Source: CAWCKS01 sp963763485 (lineage in GTDB: Bacteria > Pseudomonadota > Alphaproteobacteria > Rhizobiales > Xanthobacteraceae). Taken from it: 64,000 nucleotides of DNA. The notes under the pieces are model-generated. The model saw only the letters and a program-made list of their open reading frames with translations. It was not told the origin of the DNA and ran no database searches. Below are positions 62,055 through 64,000 of the stretch, one piece after another. Made by a program: the position numbers and the translations under genes. Within the stretch, counting starts at the first letter, position 1; each line of letters begins with the position of its first letter. The stretch lies in the NCBI GenBank assembly GCA_963763485.1, contig CAVXOW010000005.1:1364001-1428000 (forward strand), written 5' to 3'.

Positions 62055-62179
62055 TTAGATGAACTCTATGTGCCGCTTGGGCATTGAGATTTGGGCATCG
62101 AGATAATGTAGGCGCTCATGCATGGCAGCGAAAGCGGAAAGCTTCCATCCGCGCTGCAGGTTAGAGTGTCGCAATTGGA

Positions 62180-63845
62180 TCAGTTCAGCCGTTGAATGCG
62201 CTCGCGCGGCGGCGGTGCAATCGGACTGTTCCTGAGAAAATAACCTTCGAGTGCGTCGATGTCGAAGTTGCCGAAGCGGCGCTCGGTTCCTTCGGTAAAT
62301 GTCTTGAAGCCGTCGCCGCCGCTGGCAAGGTAGTCGTTGACAGTGACGCGAACCAGGGTGCTGGGCGCGATCGGCGCGCTGTTCAGTTTCAGGCTGTCGG
62401 CAACGATGCGCTCGCCGACGGGGCGCGCTGCATCCCAAGTGTAGCTGAAGCCGTTCGAGATCTGCAGGAAGCGCGGCCGGTTCGGATCGGTCCATTGCTG
62501 CTCCAGCGCATTCTTGAGCTGGGCGCCGGACAACGTCATGGTCACGAGCACGTTGCGGAAGGGCTGGGACTGGAACAGCTCGGCATAGGTCACTGACCCA
62601 TCGTCATGCTTGAGCAGCTCGGTGCGAATGCCGCCGGGATTGGTGATTCCGACCACCGCGGCGCCTGCGTCCGGCGCCGAGGTCGCCGCAAGCTGCGCGT
62701 CGGCGATGACATCGCCGAGCGCGGATTCGCCAGCCGTGGTCGGCTCGCGCGTCAGGCTCGCGGTGATGGCGCCGGATTTTCGGTTGGCGATCGGGCCGGC
62801 CAGTTGCTGATAGGAGGCGATCAGCGCGGTCTGCTCGGCGTCCTTCGCGTAAGCATCGAGACGGACGATGTGGTTGGTGGCGCTCGCGCTGATCACGTCG
62901 CGGGTTCCCGGATCGAGCTTTACATCGATCGCCGTGACGATCGTCCCGTATTTGTCGCCGCTGGTCACAAGCCGCCCATCGATCGTGCAAATGTAGGCCT
63001 GATGGGTGTGGCCACTGACCACGAGATCGACGGCCCGGTCGAGCTTCTTCACGATCTCGACGATCGGGCCCGAAATGCCGGGACACTCGTTGTAGTCGCC
63101 GGTGGGCACGCCGCCCTCGTGAATCAAGACGACAATCGCCTCGATCCCTTTCGCTTTCAGTTCGGGGACCAGCGCGTTGACGGTCTCGGCCTCGTCACCA
63201 AATTTCAGACCCGCGACGCCGGGTGGCGAAACGATATCGGGCGTGCCTTTCAGCGTCAGCCCGATGAAGGCGACCGGAATGCCGTCGAATGTCTTGACTG
63301 TGTAGGGCGGGAACAGGGTTTGCCCGGTCGTCGTGTCGAAAGTGCTTGCGGCGAGATAGCTGAACTTGGCGCCGAGGAACGGATGCGGCCCCTTGCAACC
63401 GTCCACTGGATGGCAGCGGCCGCTCTGCATCCGCTTGAGCTCGACCTTGCCCTTGTCGAATTCGTGGTTGCCGACCGACGAGATTTCAAGGCCCATCAGC
63501 GACATCGATTCGATCGTGGGCTCGTCGTGGAACATCGACGACAGCAACGGGCTTGCGCCGATCAGGTCGCCGGCGGCGACGAAGACCGAGTTCTTCGCCT
63601 CACTGCGAAGCCGGTGCACCAGTGTCGCCATCCGCTCCGCGCCGCCGGCCGCAACGGAAATCTTCTTCGTCGCATCGGCTCGGATCGGAAATGCGGATAC
63701 CGCCGGGCGGCGGCTCGAGATTGCCGTGGAAATCGTTGATCGCAAGGATGCGCAGCTCAACCGGCGGGCGTTGATCCTGGGCAGCGACGGGGGAGAGCGC
63801 CGACGCCAGCAGCAGCGCGGTGAAAAGGACAGAACGGAATTGCAT
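62180..63845 (-). pseudogene. 5'-nucleotidase/UshA-type metallophosphoesterase, frameshift in N-terminal part
   Basis: A periplasmic nucleotidase of about 554 residues if repaired. MQFRSVLFTALLLASALSP is a signal peptide, then LRILAINDFHGNLEPPPGG (first metal site). The frame breaks around 63670-63700, and the next frame continues DATKKISVAAGGAERMATLV, FVAAGDLIGASPL, SVGNHEFDKGKVEL, VSGHTHQAYIC and the C-terminal 5_nucleotid_C domain (AGESALGDVIADAQL, GGIRTEL, RFLQISNGFSYTWD). Removing one base restores it. The catalytic residues are all present, so either the break is a sequence error or the loss is recent. Confidence 0.85.
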
Positions 63846-63866
63846 GAGTGTATCGATTTGCTGTCG

Positions 63867-64000
63867 TCAGCCAGCCTTGCGTCCCAGAAATCCTTTGAAC
63901 GCGTTCAGGGCCTCCTGCGATTGCATGCGCTCGCCGAAAAGCTTGCCCTCGATGGCGAAGCGCTCGGCGATGGTTTCTTGCGGCAGCCGGAGCAAGCGTC
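63867..64000 (-). CDS. Enoyl-CoA hydratase-like C-terminal fragment, cut by window edge
   Basis: The last 44 residues of a minus-strand gene whose start lies beyond the right edge. It reads RLLRLPQETIAERF, then IEGKLFGERMQSQEALNAFK and GFLGRKAG, the usual end of a crotonase-fold enoyl-CoA hydratase (EGKxFGERxxSxEAxxAFxxFLxRK). Confidence 0.75.
   Translation of the reverse strand, partial: RLLRLPQETIAERFAIEGKLFGERMQSQEALNAFKGFLGRKAG

Overview
The window is GC-rich, gene-dense DNA from an alphaproteobacterium. It most resembles Bradyrhizobium or a close relative. This rests on the codon and base composition, many short-chain dehydrogenases and acyl-CoA enzymes, the order HDAC-like / xseB / dxs / tlyA / RNA methyltransferase, a DUF3309 microprotein, and many copies of paired palindromes (GTCAT..CATCCAGTA / TACTGGAT..ATGAC) of a kind I associate with that group. 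I saw no tRNA, rRNA, CRISPR, prophage or intact insertion sequence. The segment looks like ordinary chromosome with some accessory catabolic modules.

Layout. 1-5.2 kb (minus strand): a fatty- or steroid-type acyl-CoA module with a truncated acyl-CoA ligase, a Tat-exported flavin oxidase and an adjacent pair of acyl-CoA dehydrogenase subunits. 5.5-16.9 kb: a LysR gene divergent from a probable uncharacterised catabolic locus. That locus holds an FAD-dependent oxidoreductase, split aconitase X (large and swivel subunits), a three-gene ABC importer, an IlvD/Edd-type dehydratase and a class V PLP enzyme. The LysR gene is separated from the first of these by a region with two matching palindromes. 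17-31 kb: housekeeping and envelope genes, including an RMD1/DUF155 membrane protein, ribB with a degenerate second domain, gcdH, an MBL hydrolase, a DUF1499 protein, an acyl-CoA ligase, an extensin-like protein, an L,D-transpeptidase, corA, a PIG-V-like protein and a beta-propeller. 31-36.6 kb: an SDR, pdxH, a lipoprotein, a CbpA-type DnaJ protein, a membrane protein and an enoyl-CoA hydratase. 36.7-39.2 kb: a compact MAPEG / SDR / cupin / TetR operon behind a near-perfect 18-bp operator lying between promoter elements. 39.2-45.4 kb: a DUF3309 peptide, an anti-sigma/ECF pair, fabI, a histidine phosphatase, aroC and an LLM monooxygenase. 45.4-53 kb: a metY-type sulfhydrylase, an alpha/beta hydrolase, a methyltransferase, an HTH-TPR protein, a class III adenylate cyclase and a dienelactone hydrolase. 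53-64 kb: a chemoreceptor, a DUF1194 protein, the RNA methyltransferase / tlyA / deoxyribosyltransferase / dxs / xseB / HDAC series, a 5'-nucleotidase and the tail of an enoyl-CoA hydratase.

The two strongest observations are the aconitase X / IlvD / importer locus and an uneven distribution of broken reading frames. Six genes between 31 and 64 kb carry seven single-base frame breaks, while I found none in the first 31 kb. These may be consensus errors or real decay, and the sequence alone cannot decide.
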